In this document: positions 18,100 through 26,796 of the stretch, piece after piece
Layout: every line of letters starts with the position of its first letter
Numbering within the stretch: position 1 is the stretch's first letter
Assembly: GCF_001646865.1 (NCBI RefSeq)
Contig: NZ_LRRB01000251.1
Span: 1 to 64,000 of the forward strand
DNA length: 64,000 nt
Direction of reading: 5' to 3'
From: Aldersonia kunmingensis
GTDB taxonomy: Bacteria > Actinomycetota > Actinomycetes > Mycobacteriales > Mycobacteriaceae
Notes under the pieces: generated by a model
What the model saw: the letters and a program-made list of their open reading frames with translations, nothing else
Databases searched by the model: none
What the model was told of the DNA's origin: nothing
Made by a program: the position numbers and the translations under genes

Positions 18100-18570
18100 T
18101 CACCAGCGGTAGTGCGCGAAGGCCTTGTTGGCGTCGGCCATCTTGTGCGTGTCTTCCCGGCGCTTCACAGCGGCACCAAGGCCGTTGCTCGCGTCGAGCA
18201 GCTCGTTGGCGAGACGCTCGATCATCGTCTTCTCACGACGCTGCCGAGCGAAGGTCACCAGCCAGCGCAGCGCCAGGGTGTTGGCGCGGCCCGGACGGAC
18301 CTCGACGGGCACCTGGTAGGTGGCACCACCGACGCGGCGGGACTTCACCTCGAGGGCCGGCTTGACGTTGTCGAGTGCACGCTTGAGGGTGACGACCGGA
18401 TCGGTGCCGGTCTTGTCGCGCGCAACCTCGAGCGCGCCGTACACGATGCGCTCGGCGGTGGACTTCTTGCCGTCCAGCAGGATCTTGTTAACCAGCTGAC
18501 TGACCAGCGGCGACCCGTAAACCGGGTCGTTGATCAGCGGACGCTTGGGTGCGGGGCCCTTGCGTGGCAT
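18100..18570 (-). CDS. rpsG: 30S ribosomal protein S7
   Basis: A 156-residue S7, beginning [21 protein letters not shown], the actinobacterial form. It binds the 3' major domain of 16S rRNA and nucleates assembly of the 30S head. Only 1 bp separates it from rpsL, and 107 bp from fusA, so it is the second gene of the str operon. In E. coli S7 represses this operon by binding the rpsL-rpsG junction; with almost no spacer here that mechanism is unlikely. Confidence 0.98.
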   Translation of the reverse strand: MPRKGPAPKRPLINDPVYGSPLVSQLVNKILLDGKKSTAERIVYGALEVARDKTGTDPVVTLKRALDNVKPALEVKSRRVGGATYQVPVEVRPGRANTLALRWLVTFARQRREKTMIERLANELLDASNGLGAAVKRREDTHKMADANKAFAHYRW

Positions 18571-18571
18571 A

Positions 18572-18946
18572 TCAGCTCTTCTCCTTCTTCGCGCCGTAAC
18601 GGCTGCGCGCCTGCTTGCGGTTCTTCACACCCTGGGTATCGAGCGAACCGCGGATGATCTTGTAGCGAACACCGGGGAGGTCCTTCACACGACCGCCACG
18701 CACAAGCACCATCGAGTGCTCCTGCAGGTTGTGGCCCTCACCGGGGATGTACGCCGTGACCTCGACCGAGCTGGTCAGGCGAACACGAGCCACCTTCCGG
18801 AGCGCGGAGTTCGGCTTCTTCGGAGTGGTGGTGTACACACGCGTGCACACGCCGCGCCGCTGCGGGCTCCCCTTGAGGGCCGCGGTCTTGGTCTTGGAGA
18901 CCTTGTCGCGGCGACCCTTGCGGACCAGCTGCTGGATGGTTGGCAT
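18572..18946 (-). CDS. rpsL: 30S ribosomal protein S12
   Basis: A 124-residue S12 ([20 protein letters not shown]...). It forms part of the decoding centre. The two lysines whose replacement gives streptomycin resistance, K43 in [13 protein letters not shown] and K88 in [10 protein letters not shown], are both wild type, so the gene predicts susceptibility at this site. First gene of the minus-strand str operon. The 269-bp upstream spacer (18947-19215) must hold the operon promoter; an AT-rich TATTTA near 18982-18987 is a possible -10 element, but no convincing -35 accompanies it. Confidence 0.98.
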   Translation of the reverse strand: MPTIQQLVRKGRRDKVSKTKTAALKGSPQRRGVCTRVYTTTPKKPNSALRKVARVRLTSSVEVTAYIPGEGHNLQEHSMVLVRGGRVKDLPGVRYKIIRGSLDTQGVKNRKQARSRYGAKKEKS

Positions 18947-19215
18947 AGACCGGCTTTCTTCGTGTCGTTACGTCTGTCTCTAAATACCGAGCGTCTCGTG
19001 CAGGACCTCGCACCGTTGTCCCGTATCCCGGGGTCGGGCGTGTCGGACGCAGCAATAGCCAGCATTTTCGGGCATGACATTCTAAGTCAGCCGCTCTCGC
19101 TGGCCTACGCACCGCATTCACACTGCCCGAACGCTCCGGGCACAATGTTCCACAATACCCGCCGCCGCTCTTGTCGGCAAAACGCGCTCGGCTGCACCGG
19201 CTCTGTACAGCAGTT

Positions 19216-19755
19216 TTACCGGCTCAGACTCAGCGTCAGTTCGGCCAGCTTCCGTACTGCTTCGCACGGATCCGGATGCGGTGAGCCCGGCCGGTAGTGC
19301 ACCCACCATCCGATCACACCCTGATCCGGCGCACCCGCACTTATGCCGCAGGAGTCGCTGTCCCCAGGACGATTCAGGAGGATCGCCTTCCGGCCCTGGA
19401 TCAGGACGTCCTCGACGCGGTAGCCGAGCTGGGTGTTGGTCTGGCGCTCCACCTCGAGCGAACCGGTCTCGAACCAATTGAAGACGATCTTGATCCGCCC
19501 GCTCGGGCCGTTGGCGTCCCACCGGCAGATCGCGCCGAAGAAGGAACGGGAGATCGCATCCGCCCCGACAACCTCCGCGATCTGGTCATCGGAGACGGCG
19601 TCGCACTCGGTGAGCAGGTTGCGGAACTCCCCGTGCTCGCCCGACGCACCGACCGGGACGGCCGTGCCCTCGATGGTGCGGGAGCAACCGGTGACGGTGC
19701 CGGCGATGGCCACGGTCGCCAGCAGTGCGGCGACCCAGCTGCGCTGCCGCCGCAT
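19216..19755 (-). CDS. DUF3558-type lipoprotein (1)
   Basis: A 179-residue predicted lipoprotein. The start is the ATG at 19755, overlapping the preceding stop (ATGA). The signal peptide MRRQRSWVAALLATVAIAG is followed by a lipobox ending VTGC at residues about 22-25, so the cysteine would be lipidated and the protein anchored outside the membrane. The body has a pair of spaced cysteines (LLTECDAVSDDQ and GAICRWDANG) and a second pair (DSCGIS, DPCEAVR), the layout of DUF3558 lipoproteins common in mycolata. The function is unknown. It is a diverged paralogue of the gene before it. Confidence 0.7.
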   Translation of the reverse strand: MRRQRSWVAALLATVAIAGTVTGCSRTIEGTAVPVGASGEHGEFRNLLTECDAVSDDQIAEVVGADAISRSFFGAICRWDANGPSGRIKIVFNWFETGSLEVERQTNTQLGYRVEDVLIQGRKAILLNRPGDSDSCGISAGAPDQGVIGWWVHYRPGSPHPDPCEAVRKLAELTLSLSR

Positions 19756-20279
19756 CACTTGGTCCTCTCGGCGGTCAGGTTGGCCAGGTCGCCGGCGACC
19801 GCGCACGGGTCCGCGGTCGCGGGTGTATCGCTGTAACTGACCGACCAGTGGAAGAAGCTGTCGCCGTACTGCACACCGATCTCGCAGAGTTCGTCCGCGA
19901 TCGAACCGCGAAATCCCTCGTGCCCCGCGATCTCGATCTTCTCCGGCGGCCGCCCGATCAGGCCCGAGCCTGCGGCCTCCCGGCCTATCGGCGACCCGCG
20001 GTACCAGCTGAAGCTGACGCTGGGTCCGAGCACATCGCCCGTCTCCCACACGCAGCCCACCGAATCTCGCGTCACGACGGGCAGATCTGGGATCGCGAAG
20101 GCGGCCTCGACTTCCTCGTCGGTCACCGAGCCGCACTCGCCGAAAAACGGACCCGGCGCCGAGATCACCGGTCCGGTTGTGGCCGGCCCATCCGAATCGT
20201 CTCCGTCGCCATCGCCCCCGCAGCCGGTGAGCAGCAGGCCACACGCGATCACCGCGCCGATCGCCAGCTTGCTTCGCAC
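19755..20279 (-). CDS. DUF3558-type lipoprotein (2)
   Basis: A 174-residue predicted lipoprotein: MRSKLAIGAVIACGLLLTGC gives a lipobox LTGC at 17-20, then a short acidic Gly/Asp linker. The mature part repeats the cysteine pattern of its neighbour (FFGECGSVTDEEV, SVGCVWE, ELCEIG, ADPCAVAGDLANL). Tandem duplication followed by divergence is the likely origin of the pair. It begins 10 bp from the stop of the S9 peptidase gene, so it may be read through from the upstream peptide-ligase unit. No function is known for the family. Confidence 0.72.
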   Translation of the reverse strand: MRSKLAIGAVIACGLLLTGCGGDGDGDDSDGPATTGPVISAPGPFFGECGSVTDEEVEAAFAIPDLPVVTRDSVGCVWETGDVLGPSVSFSWYRGSPIGREAAGSGLIGRPPEKIEIAGHEGFRGSIADELCEIGVQYGDSFFHWSVSYSDTPATADPCAVAGDLANLTAERTK

Positions 20280-20289
20280 GCCCCGAACT

Positions 20290-22188
20290 CTACCGATGCA
20301 CTGCGCGGTCCTGCGGGGCGTGCAACGGTGCCGGGGCGAGAATCTCGGTGAGCCACTGCACGATTGTGGCGGCCATGATCGCCTTGTTCTCCCGCTTCAC
20401 GATCTCGTGCCCCTCGTCGTCGAAGAACAGCAACTCCGCGCGGCCGCCGCGCGCGCGAAGGGCGGCAACGATCTGCTCGGACTCCGATACCGGCACGTTG
20501 GTGTCCTGTTGACCGTGCACGACGAGCAGTGGTGCGACGAGATCGTCGATCCGGTGAATCGGCGACAGCTCGCGCAGCAATTCGCGGTCGAACTCCGGAT
20601 GGCCGTACTTCGGATAGGCCGCGGCGGCGATCCAGGGCTCGGTGTTTGCGTAGAAACTCTCCAGATCGCTCATGCCGCAGATCGCGATACCGGTCGCGAA
20701 CAAGGCGGCATGAAAGGTCAACGACGCGAACGTGAGATAGCCGCCGTAGGACCGGCCGGCACACGCCACTCGGGCGGGATCCGCGATGCCGCAGGACACG
20801 AGGTGGGCCACACAGTCGGCGACGTCGTCGATACCGGCGAAGCGGCCGTATCGATCGTCAGCGTGGGCAAAGGTACGCCCGTAGCCGCTCGAGCCGCGCA
20901 CATTCGGCGCGAACACGCTGATCCCAGACGCGACGAGCCCGGGAAATAGAAAGTTGTAGCCGGGCCGTTCCTGCGACTCGGGCCCGCCGTGGAAATACAG
21001 CAGCATCGGACAAGGTTGGGCAGCACTGGGATCGGCGCGGTGCAGCCAACCCGACAGCCGCGTCCCGTCGCGCGCCTCGAACTCGAGCAACTGCGGCACG
21101 TGCATGCGCTCGACCTCGGTCCGGGCCGGCTCGACCGGTCCCCACTCGCCGGTGCGCGGGTCGACCAATTCAACCGATGGCGGCATCCCTGGGCCCTGCA
21201 CCGTCACAGCGAGCAGCGACCCGTCCGCGCTGATGGACAGCTCGGAAGCGACCGTGCCGGGCAGCTCGATCGGGTCGTTGAGGGAACCGTCGACGAGATT
21301 GAGGATCTGTAACTCGCTGCAGCCCTTGATATTCCAGAGCAGCACGATGGTGCTGTTGTCGTCGCTGACGATGAACTCGTCGAGCTCGCAATCAACGCGC
21401 TGGGCGAGCACGCGAAACGAGGTGCCCTCTGCGGAGACGACCACCTCGAGCAATCGAGCGAACTCGCATCCGTTGTCGCTGCGCACGAGAATCCGGTCGC
21501 CGTAGGCACGGGCGCCGAGCAAACCGGCGGAGCGGTACGGATTGCTCGGGCCGACCGGGCGGTGTCCGTCGAGGATGATCGCCATATCGGTGGTCGAACC
21601 GGGATCGGCCGGCAGCAACGGAACTTTCTCACCGCGCGTGCGCAGCAGTAGCTCGCGATAGCCGCGCGGGCCCACCCGCAGGAGCGCGTACCCATCCTCG
21701 GCATCGGCGCGCCAGGCATCGACGAGGTGGCCGCCGACCCGGCGGTCGAGCACGACCACGTCCTGGGTAACGGGATCCACCAGCCGCGACTCCGACACGC
21801 CTTCCTCGTCGGTGGCGACCAGCGCGACATGCGTGCCGTCCCAGCCGATCAGCTCGACCGTCGAATCGTCGGCCGAACCGAGCCGCCGCGCCGCGCGGTC
21901 CTCCGGATCGGTGGTGACCACCCAGACCTGGGTTCGGTTGGCACCATGCGGCGCGAGCTGGCAAGCGAGCATATGACCGTCGGCCGAATGGATCACCCGG
22001 GTGATCGACCCCGGCACCGGCAACTCCACCCAGCGGGCGGACGTGGTGCGCCGCCCGGACAGGAATCGCTGCACCGCGCGCGGATAGCCGCCGTCGTCGA
22101 CGATGCAGGCGAAGGCCGACCCGTCGGGCGAGAGCGAAGCACCGGAGGTGAACCGGATGCGGTCGAGATCGACCTCATCCGCCGCCAA
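20290..22188 (-). CDS. S9 family (prolyl oligopeptidase-like) peptidase
   Basis: About 632 residues with a beta-propeller-like N-terminal part (roughly 1-390) and a C-terminal alpha/beta-hydrolase domain. The catalytic triad can be read: Ser ~480 in GRSYGGY, Asp ~562 in HGQQDTNVP, His ~594 in DEGHEI; the oxyanion HGGPESQ lies upstream. I chose the TTG at 22188 because GGAGG lies 7-8 bp before it and the longer frame is the shadow of asnB. It overlaps the asnB gene by 14 bp. No signal peptide, so cytoplasmic. S9 enzymes cut short peptides; in this operon it may trim or degrade the amidated peptide made by the two upstream enzymes, as the M42-type peptidase is thought to do in NAGGN loci. Confidence 0.82.
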   Translation of the reverse strand: MAADEVDLDRIRFTSGASLSPDGSAFACIVDDGGYPRAVQRFLSGRRTTSARWVELPVPGSITRVIHSADGHMLACQLAPHGANRTQVWVVTTDPEDRAARRLGSADDSTVELIGWDGTHVALVATDEEGVSESRLVDPVTQDVVVLDRRVGGHLVDAWRADAEDGYALLRVGPRGYRELLLRTRGEKVPLLPADPGSTTDMAIILDGHRPVGPSNPYRSAGLLGARAYGDRILVRSDNGCEFARLLEVVVSAEGTSFRVLAQRVDCELDEFIVSDDNSTIVLLWNIKGCSELQILNLVDGSLNDPIELPGTVASELSISADGSLLAVTVQGPGMPPSVELVDPRTGEWGPVEPARTEVERMHVPQLLEFEARDGTRLSGWLHRADPSAAQPCPMLLYFHGGPESQERPGYNFLFPGLVASGISVFAPNVRGSSGYGRTFAHADDRYGRFAGIDDVADCVAHLVSCGIADPARVACAGRSYGGYLTFASLTFHAALFATGIAICGMSDLESFYANTEPWIAAAAYPKYGHPEFDRELLRELSPIHRIDDLVAPLLVVHGQQDTNVPVSESEQIVAALRARGGRAELLFFDDEGHEIVKRENKAIMAATIVQWLTEILAPAPLHAPQDRAVHR

Positions 22189-23974
22189 TGTTGTTCTCCT
22201 CCATCGTCTGCAACCACATCTCGAGCATCGCGACCTGCCACAGTGCGTTGCTGCCGAGAGTCGTGCGCGTCTTGTTCGGCGCCGCGAGCAGTCGCTCCAC
22301 GATTTCCGGCCGGTAGATCGCCCGGTTCCGGGCGCGAGGACTGCCGAGCGCGTCACGCACCAGGTTGAGCACCTCGCCCTCGAGATGCCGGATTCCCGGT
22401 ACCGGGAAATATCCCTTCGTACGATCGATTACTTCCACGGGGAGTAGTCCGCGGCTTGCGTCCTTGAGGACTCCTTTGCCGCCGGAGGCCAGTTTCAGCT
22501 CGGGCGGGCAGGTGGCCGCGAGTTCTACGAACTCATGGTCGAGGAACGGCACGCGCGCCTCGAGTCCCCACGCCATCGTCATGTTGTCCACCCGCTTCAC
22601 CGGGTCGTCGATGAGCATAACCGTGGTGTCGAGGCGCAGGGCGGCATCGACGGAGGTCTCTGCACCGGGCGCGCGGTGGTGCGTCGAGGCGAACTGTCGG
22701 CTCGGGTCGTAGTCGAGGTGGTACTCCCGGGTGAGCAGCGCATTGACATCCTGATGGGAGCGGTCGAAAAAGACCTTCGCGTAGGCCTCGGTGGTCTGGC
22801 TGCGATCCACACCGAGCAGTGGTGGATACCAGTCGTATCCGCCCAGGATCTCGTCGGCGCCCTGCCCGGACTGCACGACCTTGACCGACTTGCTGACCTC
22901 CTCCGATAGCAGGTAGAAGGCCACGCAGTCGTGGCTCACCATGGGCTCGCTCATCGCTGCCACGGTGCGCGGCACGGCGGGCAACAACCGGGATCCGTCG
23001 ATGTGGATCTTGTGATGGCTGGTCGCGAAGGTCTCGGCAACGAGGTCGGAATAGGCGTACTCGTCCCCCGATTCACCGCCCGCCGAATCGAACCCGATGG
23101 AGAACGTTGCGAGGTCACGCTGCCCCTGCTCGGCGAGCAGCGCAACCACCAGGCTGGAGTCGATACCGCCGGAGAGCAGCACACCCACCGGAACGTCGGC
23201 GACCATCCGCCGCGCGACCGCGCTGCGCAGCGAATCGAGCAACGCCTCCTGCCAGTCCTGCGCGGACCAGTCCCGCCGCTCAGGGGCCGGTGCGAAGGTC
23301 GGCTCCCAGTACCGGCGCGAGGTGGTTCGGCCGTGTGCGTCGATGGTGCGGATTGTCGCGGGAGGCAGCTTGCGCACCCCGTTGTAGATCGTGTGCGGCG
23401 CCGGCACGACGGAGTGGAAGGTCAGATAGTGATGCAACGCGACCCGGTCAATGCCGGTGTCGATGCCACCGGAACGCAATAGCGCCGGGATCGTCGAGGC
23501 GAAGCGCAGCCGCCCGGGTGTCTCCGCGAGGTATAGCGGTTTGATGCCGAGCCGGTCGCGCGCAAGGGTGACTGTGCCGGACTCCTGCTCGACGACGACG
23601 AAGGCGAACATGCCCTTGAAGCGGTCCACGCACCGGTCGCCCCAAGCGTGAAATCCCTTGAGCACCACTTCGCTGTCGGCGGTGGAGAAGAACCGGTAGC
23701 CGCGCCCGGAGAGTTCGTCGCGCAGCTCGCGATAGTTGTAGATGCACCCGTTGAACACCAGTGCGAGCCCGAGTTCGCTGTCAACCATCGGCTGACCGCC
23801 CCGGGTAGACAGGTCGATGATCGACAACCTGCGATGGCCGAGCGCGGCCGCACCCTGCAGGTGCACACCCGCACCATCGGGTCCGCGAGGAACCATCGCC
23901 GCACACATCCGGCCGACGGCGGCAAGATCGGGCGATGACCCGTCGAACCGGATCTCCCCGCACAGTCCGCACAT
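22175..23974 (-). CDS. AsnB-type glutamine amidotransferase resembling N-acetylglutaminylglutamine amidotransferase
   Basis: A 599-residue class-II amidotransferase. The start ATG 23974 follows GGAGGAAGCAGCAA and puts the nucleophile Cys at position 2 (MCGLCGEIRFDG). The glutaminase domain has GHRRL (46-50), NGCIYNYREL (75-84) and D100; the synthetase domain has the PP-loop SGGIDSS at 268-274. It should hydrolyse glutamine and amidate an ATP-activated carboxylate. The opening and several blocks look closer to the NAGGN amidotransferase than to AsnB, although I cannot align it here. It is the middle gene between the ligase fusion (80 bp upstream) and the S9 peptidase (overlapping). Plain asparagine synthetase is the main alternative. 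Confidence 0.8.
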   Translation of the reverse strand: MCGLCGEIRFDGSSPDLAAVGRMCAAMVPRGPDGAGVHLQGAAALGHRRLSIIDLSTRGGQPMVDSELGLALVFNGCIYNYRELRDELSGRGYRFFSTADSEVVLKGFHAWGDRCVDRFKGMFAFVVVEQESGTVTLARDRLGIKPLYLAETPGRLRFASTIPALLRSGGIDTGIDRVALHHYLTFHSVVPAPHTIYNGVRKLPPATIRTIDAHGRTTSRRYWEPTFAPAPERRDWSAQDWQEALLDSLRSAVARRMVADVPVGVLLSGGIDSSLVVALLAEQGQRDLATFSIGFDSAGGESGDEYAYSDLVAETFATSHHKIHIDGSRLLPAVPRTVAAMSEPMVSHDCVAFYLLSEEVSKSVKVVQSGQGADEILGGYDWYPPLLGVDRSQTTEAYAKVFFDRSHQDVNALLTREYHLDYDPSRQFASTHHRAPGAETSVDAALRLDTTVMLIDDPVKRVDNMTMAWGLEARVPFLDHEFVELAATCPPELKLASGGKGVLKDASRGLLPVEVIDRTKGYFPVPGIRHLEGEVLNLVRDALGSPRARNRAIYRPEIVERLLAAPNKTRTTLGSNALWQVAMLEMWLQTMEENNIGGG

Positions 23975-24054
23975 TTGCTGCTTCCTCCTCCCGCGCACGC
24001 CGGGCGCAGCAGTCGCGGCGCGGCGCGTCGTCACTGTCGCGCCCGAGCGCGTCG

Positions 24055-26652
24055 TCACTCCAGAATCCAGGTGTCCTTGCCGCCGCCGCCCTTAGACGAG
24101 TTGACAATCAGGCTGCCCGGCGGCGCGACCCGGGTGAGCGCCGCCGGTGCGACATGCGCGATGCGACCGCCTGCGTCGGCCCGCAGATGTACGAAGGCGC
24201 GCAGATCGACGTGATGCGGATGGAAGCCGGTGCCGTCGAAGGTGGGGTGCGTAGACAGGTCGACCACCTCCTGAGCGACGAAACGTTCCGGCTGCGTGAG
24301 CAATTCGACCCGGCGCTGATTGAGCTCGGCTTCGCTGCATTCGGGGCCAATGGTGATGCCGTAACCGCCGAAGCCGTCGACCGGTTTCACCACCAGACGG
24401 TCGAGCCGGTCGAGCACCCAATCGCGCTGCTCGCGTTCGGCACAGAGGTAGGTCGGCACCTGCTCGAGGATCGGATCCTCGCCGAGATAATAGGAAATAA
24501 ATTGGGGCACATAGGCATACACGGCCTTGTCGTCGCCGACGCCATTGCCAAGGCAGTTGGCGAGGGTGAGGTTGCCACCCCGGATGGCGCCGAGCAATCC
24601 GGATCGCAACGGGCGTCCGTCCTGCCCGGTCGAGGACAACAGCATGTCCTCCTCCATCCGGATGTACAGCACGTCGATGCGGTCGCTGCGGCCGCCGCCA
24701 CGCAACTGCAGGTGGCCATCGACGACGAGTAGGTCCTCGGTTCGCACCATGGGCAGCTTCGCCCGATCGGCGATCATCTTGTGCTCGAACCACGCCGAGT
24801 CCGCCCACCCCGACGAGAGCACCGCGACCATGACATCGTCCGGAGCGTTCGGCGGCGCCGCGGCGATCAGCGTGTCCCGGATCATGTCCGGGACCACGTC
24901 GATGTCGCGCACCGCGGGCATCGGTATGTCCACGGCGAGATCGGTCATCAGCGCCCGGTTGGCCATCGCGTAGCCGATCCCCGAGGGCACCCGTAGGTTG
25001 TCCTCGAGCACGATCCATCGGCCCGCGTCGGAGCACACCAGGTCGAGACCACAGATATGTGCGCGGACTGCGCCTTTCGGTACGGCATGGCCGCTGTCGC
25101 GCAGCCCGGGCGCACGGTCGACCACCTCCTCGGGGACGATCCCGTCCCGGATCGCGGCGCGCTCGCCGTAGACGTCGGCGATGAACGAGTCGAGCGCGAG
25201 CGCACGCTGCGCCAGGCCGGGTGCGAGTCGATCCCATTGCTCGGCGGACACGATCCGCGGCAGCAGATCCATCGGAAACAGTTGGGCGCGGCCCTCCCCG
25301 CTCACCCGGAAGGTCATGCCCTGCACGCTCTGCTCGTGTTCGATGGTGGACTGGATTTGCCGCAACGTGGGCGCGCCCAGCGCGGCTGCCGCGCCGAGGA
25401 CCCCGGCGTATTCGCGCCGGGGTCGGCCCTGCGCGTCGAGCGCCTCGTCGAATCCGGATTCGCGGCGATCGGCGATCGGCTGGTAACCGTGCAGCATGGT
25501 GTGGTCCGGGTCGTTGATCCGCGGCAGCGCCACCTCGAGGCTTGCGGTGTCATCGATGAGCAGGTCGACAACGTCGATGAGCTTGCCGCGTCGCCGCAAC
25601 ATCCGCCGCTGCCGCGTGGCCGAGCTGCCAAGCTCCAACGCCCGCTCGGTGAGCAGAAAGATTTCGTCCCAGTCACCGGCGGTCTCGAGCTGCCCACGCA
25701 GCCCGGCGACGAAGCCGCGGACGACCCGGTCTGCGGGCAGCGGGCGCGGGTCCTCGACGTCCACGAGATCGCCCTCGAGCCCGGATCGCGCCGCGCGCCA
25801 CAAGGCGGCCCGGACCATGGCGGAGGGCAGCTGCAGGCCCGGCTCGCCGGCACGACAACGGGCGAGTTCCCGCTCGACGAGCGCCCGGAACAGGCCGGCG
25901 ATGAGGATGACGGTGTCCACGCTCGGGCACGAGTCGCACACCCGCAACTCCAACGTGGGCATGGTGGCCGATGGGCGCACGTCGAAATAGACCATGCCTG
26001 GGTCGGTGATGACGCCGCTCGCGACCAGGGCGGCGATCGCGGCGTCGTACTCGGCAGCGCTCTTCACCCGCGGCGGCGGCCCGGTGGTCGGCCACCGCTG
26101 CCAAATCAGCGTCCGCGCGCTCGCATATCCGGTGTCCGAGCCGTCGGCCCAGAACGGCGAGCTCGCACTCAGCGCGAGGAAGATCGGCAGGTACGGCGCA
26201 ACCCGACTCGCCACCTGCACCGCCTCGTCGCGGTCGGGCAGTTCGACGTGCACCTGGGTGCCGCAGATGAGCTGTTCGCGCGCGAGCAGTTGGTAGTCGG
26301 CCAGCATGCGCCGGTAGCGCGGTGTCTCGGTGACCTCCATCTCTGCCGGCACGGCGAGCGGAACCGCGCCGGCCGCGACAACCGACATGCCCAGCTCGGC
26401 GGCGGCATCGCGCAGGACCCGGCGGTGTGTGACGACGTCCGCGCGAAGTCCCGCAAGATCGGTATGCACCGCGCTGTTGGTCTCCACAACGCAGCGCTGC
26501 AACTCGTCGACGTAGACGTCTTCAGGCAGGCGCGCGAGCAGTTCCGGCGCCCGCGGCGTCAGACGTCGAGTAACCGTGTCGATGAGGTTGAACTCTTCCT
26601 CGACACCGATGTTGCGGCGGGCTGGGGGCAACACTTGGGCCAGGCTAGTCAC
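24055..26652 (-). CDS. Fusion of GCS2/YbdK carboxylate-amine ligase and circularly permuted ATP-grasp ligase
   Basis: An 865-residue two-enzyme fusion starting at GTG 26652. Residues 1-~350 form a glutamate-cysteine-ligase-2 (YbdK) domain: GVEEEFNLID at 16-25 with the metal-binding glutamates, CGTQVHVEL, and LRVCDSCPSVDTV. Residues ~370-865 are a type-2 circularly permuted ATP-grasp domain: LEDNLRVPSG, RGGNLTLANCLGNGVGDDKA, the nucleotide-binding KPVDGFGGYG near 756-765, DLRAFVHL and the closing NSSKGGGGKDTW. All key motifs look intact in both halves, which predicts two successive ATP-dependent peptide-bond formations, probably on glutamate-like substrates. It heads the three-gene unit with the amidotransferase and the S9 peptidase. 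The product has not been shown. Confidence 0.85.
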   Translation of the reverse strand: MTSLAQVLPPARRNIGVEEEFNLIDTVTRRLTPRAPELLARLPEDVYVDELQRCVVETNSAVHTDLAGLRADVVTHRRVLRDAAAELGMSVVAAGAVPLAVPAEMEVTETPRYRRMLADYQLLAREQLICGTQVHVELPDRDEAVQVASRVAPYLPIFLALSASSPFWADGSDTGYASARTLIWQRWPTTGPPPRVKSAAEYDAAIAALVASGVITDPGMVYFDVRPSATMPTLELRVCDSCPSVDTVILIAGLFRALVERELARCRAGEPGLQLPSAMVRAALWRAARSGLEGDLVDVEDPRPLPADRVVRGFVAGLRGQLETAGDWDEIFLLTERALELGSSATRQRRMLRRRGKLIDVVDLLIDDTASLEVALPRINDPDHTMLHGYQPIADRRESGFDEALDAQGRPRREYAGVLGAAAALGAPTLRQIQSTIEHEQSVQGMTFRVSGEGRAQLFPMDLLPRIVSAEQWDRLAPGLAQRALALDSFIADVYGERAAIRDGIVPEEVVDRAPGLRDSGHAVPKGAVRAHICGLDLVCSDAGRWIVLEDNLRVPSGIGYAMANRALMTDLAVDIPMPAVRDIDVVPDMIRDTLIAAAPPNAPDDVMVAVLSSGWADSAWFEHKMIADRAKLPMVRTEDLLVVDGHLQLRGGGRSDRIDVLYIRMEEDMLLSSTGQDGRPLRSGLLGAIRGGNLTLANCLGNGVGDDKAVYAYVPQFISYYLGEDPILEQVPTYLCAEREQRDWVLDRLDRLVVKPVDGFGGYGITIGPECSEAELNQRRVELLTQPERFVAQEVVDLSTHPTFDGTGFHPHHVDLRAFVHLRADAGGRIAHVAPAALTRVAPPGSLIVNSSKGGGGKDTWILE

Positions 26653-26796
26653 GCGAGGTGACGTCGGAGTTAAGAACGCGAGGTGTGGTGGGTTTCACCC
26701 CCACCGGGTATCCACCCGGCACCGTCCGCAACCCCATGCATCGAAAGTCGGCATATCGTTGCGCCGGTACCGGTCCTGGGCGGCGAGCGCGCGCAA

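Noticed and set aside
18572-18946. Streptomycin-resistance mutation in rpsL
   Set aside because: Lys43 and Lys88 are both wild type.
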